The notes under the pieces are model-generated. The model did no database searches. It worked only from the letters and a program-made list of their open reading frames with translations, and was not told where the DNA came from. A program made the position numbers and the translations under genes. A stretch of 64,000 nt of DNA from Spirodela intermedia (lineage: Eukaryota > Streptophyta > Magnoliopsida > Alismatales > Araceae): NCBI GenBank assembly GCA_902729315.2, contig LR746270.1, positions 1,414,501 to 1,478,500 of the forward strand, given 5' to 3'. This document shows, piece after piece, positions 60,608 to 64,000 of the stretch. Numbering within the stretch: the first letter of the stretch is position 1; each line of letters begins with the position of its first letter.

Positions 60608-63600
60608 TGCGTCCGCGGAGCCTCGCACTACTTTGTGACGTCCTATAACCCGGGGTGTCGGCGCCCATGTAAAAATGAAGGTAAATACTATCACGATTTT
60701 AATTATCTCAAATTATGTCCTTATTAAAAAAATCAGCGTTTTAGGTTCTACAATCTGATTACATTAAAAACACAGAAAAAGGATAAAGTTTTCTTATTAT
60801 CTTAATCAAGATAGAAAGCTTATTAAGTGGGCTCATCTATAACGTGTGCTTACACGTCCATAGGCATTCCTTGGAATGAGGTGTGACGCCACTACCATGG
60901 TGGAATGAGGTTCCAGGCTATTGTGCAAGCAGAGGTGTGGCAAGCATGTGTGGCTTGGGCGAACATCATTGTTGGGTATCAGCGTAAGCATTGGCCATTG
61001 TATTTCTACCTCAACGCTGGCTTAGCCACAACGCTGGCTGACCAACATGAGGAAACAAAGTATGCAGGTTTAGTAGACCTTGTGACAAATTGATATCAAA
61101 GTATGCAGGTTAGTGATGACATGAGAGAGTGACGCAAAGATAAATGATTATTTGATTAGAGGAGCGTATGGTTCTATTGGTCACCTTCTCAAGGACAATA
61201 GAGTTCCATCTCCATACCATAGAGGGGTGGTTGTTAGTGAGATGATGCTTGCAGCAACACCTTCAGGGAGGATTAGGTACATGTTGAGGAACGGCATGAG
61301 ACAACAAAATCTTATCATAGTTACATTGGGCAAGTGGCCAAGGTTGTCACTCACTAAAGAATGGGATGGGACACCAAAGCTCCCTGAGCAGAAGTCACCT
61401 TCAGGAGCACACAAACTGTGTAAAACTGAGAATTTTCTTGTTAGACCTCGACCACTACTCTTTTGCGATGCACACAATTAAACTGGAGAAGATCATGTTA
61501 GCAAGCATTTACCTTTTGCCGAATGACAAGTTATGATGATAGACGAGAACACAGAATCATGCCCAACTTTTATTCAACACTTGAAAAGATTGTGCCAAAT
61601 ATGAATGAATAATTTATTTTGACCAAAGTTGTATAGATAGTAATGGTCACCTTGTGATGGCTACAACACAATAGTTTTGAACGTGACTAAATGAAATAAT
61701 TTGGAATAGTCTTCCTTGACATCAAGAATATGTTTGGCGTGTACAAATTTTTTGCTCTAATGAACGTTAATTGTGTAGTCGTCTATGGTGATGGCTCTAC
61801 TCATAAGAGCCTCAGCTCATCAGGTCCAAACATTGGTGCTAGACTGGTGGATACTGTAGAGACTACCATGGACAATCATATGAACTAAGTCAATGAGAGC
61901 TTGAGTTCATAACAACTGAGTGGAAGAACAATTTGCTTAAGATCATATCTTTCATCTAGAAGGAACCATATTTGGTGAAATTATTATTTAACTTGAGCTG
62001 AAAAGAAGAAGTGAACATCTTGATGATGCATGTGACAGTCATCAGAGACAAATTACTAAGGCTGAATCTCCTTCAATCATTGGGTGGCTCATAGTGGCAA
62101 GAGAGATAAGTTCATTTATATTTAGGTCGATATCAACACCGACTCACAATTATGATGATTTACAATGAGGATACTTCAACGTTTTTTTTTTTTGAAGAGT
62201 CATGAAGATTGAGCTTGATATTGTCACAAGGAGATAACCTTAAGGTGGTCAACTCATGAGGCATGTATCTTGACTAGTGCTGTTTGGGGACTTAACTAAA
62301 GGTTGGAATATGGGAAACCTATTGGACTTAAGGATTTTGATTTTACAAATTGATCTCATAAATTTAAGTAATGAAAAAATATTTACATGAAATGTATTAA
62401 TCTCTGAATGGTCTAATTCTTTACATCTAATTTAAATTTTTTTAAAATATATTTTTCATACCTTAAATGTGAATTCTGAAAAATACAGAAAAAAATAATC
62501 ATAAAGAGTGAAAAATTCATAACTCTCTTGATACTCTGAATATTTAGGAAGAGTTTTTATTTATAAATTTCTCTTTGAATCAACTTTCCATTGATTGATG
62601 CCACATCTATATCTGTCATGTATTTTTTGAGATAAAGATTACTTTAGTATGAAAGGTTATACTTTTAGACCATTATGCCCTGATTTGAATATATAAATCA
62701 ATAATATTAAAAAATCAATATCAAATCAATGACATGATAATTATTTTAGAAATTCATTCACGTGAGACTTTGTTCAAAGAACTTACTATTAGTTACTCAT
62801 GTTTTTATGATTTAGACATCTTAGAAGTTTTGAAATTTTCTTTTAAATTCAGAATAAAATTCCAATAATTAGACAAAATTTAGAAAACCTCTCAATAATT
62901 TCCATAATTCTAATTATTATATTTTTTATTTAACCATCATAACTCACTATCACATTTTACCTTTTATATTTAAATAAATATCAATAAAACAATAAAAATC
63001 TATAATTTTTTTCCTAAAAATTATATCAATATACATTTTTTTAACAAAAATTAAGTATGAACATAGATAAAAATTATCATCTTAATTTATAATTTAAAAA
63101 ATTATCCACCAGCTTTCCATGTGTCTCTATAGTGCTCTGAAATTCAAATTTTGTTCATACTTTGATTTGAATAATTCGATTGTCATTTTTCTTGCTTATG
63201 TGTAGTTTATTTTATGATTTTACTTTATATCTGTCATAATGTGTCTTTGATATTTTAGATTTTTTTACACTAACACTCCATTTTTAACATTGCTTAGGTG
63301 TTGTGCTTGAATCTCATTGGTAATTTCGGTTTTGTAGAATATTCAAGATATTTTGTCACACATTTCAACACTTGTTATATTGTTCTTATAATAAGTGAAA
63401 ATTGTATTGTATTACTTCAATACAAAAGAATATCTCAAAGAAATGACTCATTGAATTCATTGTTGGTCATAAGATTGCATAATGCATCATTGATGTATAT
63501 AATTTGAATGTTTGTCAATAGAGACAATCATGATGTATATAGATGAATCATGCTCTTATTTAATAATAATTTTTAAGAATAAATTTTATATTCTATGTGT

Positions 63601-63880
63601 CAAAACATTCTGTGTGTCAACACCCAGAGCATCTACAATCTTCTCATTTTCAATATTTATAAAATACTTTTGAGAAAAATTATTTATGTGATTGTGCATT
63701 CAACAAAGATCATGTGTAAAATGTGTACATTCATCATAGAGAATTCATGTTCGCATAAATAAGTATCACCATATTCATAAATCCATAATGCTCATGATTC
63801 ATAAAGATACATATGTAAATGATTATAATTTTAACAAAAGAAAGACATTAAATATAAAAATTTAAATAATAAATATATGT
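60608..63880. other. AT-rich gene-free region
   Basis: The first few hundred bases are the promoter side of the PPR gene. Beyond that I find no supported gene. Plus-strand open frames at 60905-61093 and 61152-61481 are intact but match nothing I recognise; with the degenerate coding-like text at about 61690-62100 they may be decayed transposon sequence. From about 62330 the sequence is extremely AT-rich with no structure I can name. Confidence 0.55.
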
Positions 63881-63887
63881 CATTCAT

Positions 63888-64000
63888 TCATAGTCAATGC
63901 TCCCCTTAAGTGGGTGCTCCCCCCTAATCCATGGACTCATAATTTTCTCCCCTTTTCACACTGTTTTTCTCCCCCATATCATATATATATATAAATAAGA
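63888..64000 (-). mobile_element. possible edge of a Sirevirus-like Ty1/copia element
   Basis: Read on the minus strand, the last 110 bp contains several purine blocks (gggggagaaaaac, aaaaggggagaaa, taggggggagcac, taaggggagca) spaced by short AT-rich pieces. Repeated A/G blocks ending in GGGGAG are typical of the region upstream of the 3' LTR in Sirevirus-type copia elements of plants. The element, if present, lies mostly outside the window; no LTR or pol sequence is visible. Confidence 0.3.

Noticed and set aside
59747-60638. Plus-strand frames of 225-238 codons inside the PPR gene
   Set aside because: They are shadow frames caused by GC-rich PPR codons. The minus strand shows regular 35-residue repeats.

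Overview
The window is nuclear DNA of a flowering plant. Spliceosomal introns, plant-only gene families (protochlorophyllide reductase, P-class PPR, plant clathrin light chain) and abundant CT and GAA microsatellites show this. The contrast between GC-rich coding exons and AT-rich introns would fit a non-grass monocot or another early-diverging angiosperm, but the species cannot be fixed from the sequence. All gene models were built by hand from reading-frame continuity, splice sites and remembered family sequences. Twelve protein-coding genes are supported. Eleven are complete and one runs off the left edge.

Layout, left to right. Six genes lie on the minus strand in a row: clathrin light chain (1-5416, 3' end cut), the RNA polymerase II CTD phosphatase CPL1/FIERY2 (6377-15268, 17 exons), the intronless U5 snRNP factor STABILIZED1/PRP6 (18615-21698), NADPH:protochlorophyllide oxidoreductase (22652-24226), a WDR44-like WD40 protein (24824-29149) and the E3 ligase HAKAI (30495-35514). 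A gene-poor stretch follows, holding one isolated exon of a HEATR5/SWEETIE-type gene on the plus strand (36758-36912). Next is an alpha-galactosidase on the minus strand (38623-41687, 15 exons), divergent from a cytosolic pyruvate kinase on the plus strand (43256-48315). Convergent with the kinase is a small conserved plant protein on the minus strand (48938-52047), which carries an AT-AC U12-type intron. It is divergent from the PP6-type phosphatase FyPP on the plus strand (53145-58377), which converges on an At5g38730-like PPR gene on the minus strand (58763-60607). The last 3.3 kb is AT-rich and gene-free, with a purine-rich signature at the right edge that suggests a Sirevirus-like Ty1/copia element.

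The genes do not form a pathway. They are ordinary single-copy housekeeping genes: RNA metabolism (CPL1, STA1, HAKAI, PPR), membrane traffic (clathrin), chlorophyll synthesis (POR), carbon metabolism (alpha-galactosidase, pyruvate kinase) and signalling (FyPP). No previously undescribed multi-gene system was found. The most unusual item is the minor-spliceosome AT-AC intron. Others worth checking are a G-quadruplex motif in the FyPP 3' UTR, the isolated SWEETIE exon, a duplicated ABRE/G-box 12-mer between alpha-galactosidase and pyruvate kinase, and light-type promoter elements before POR.
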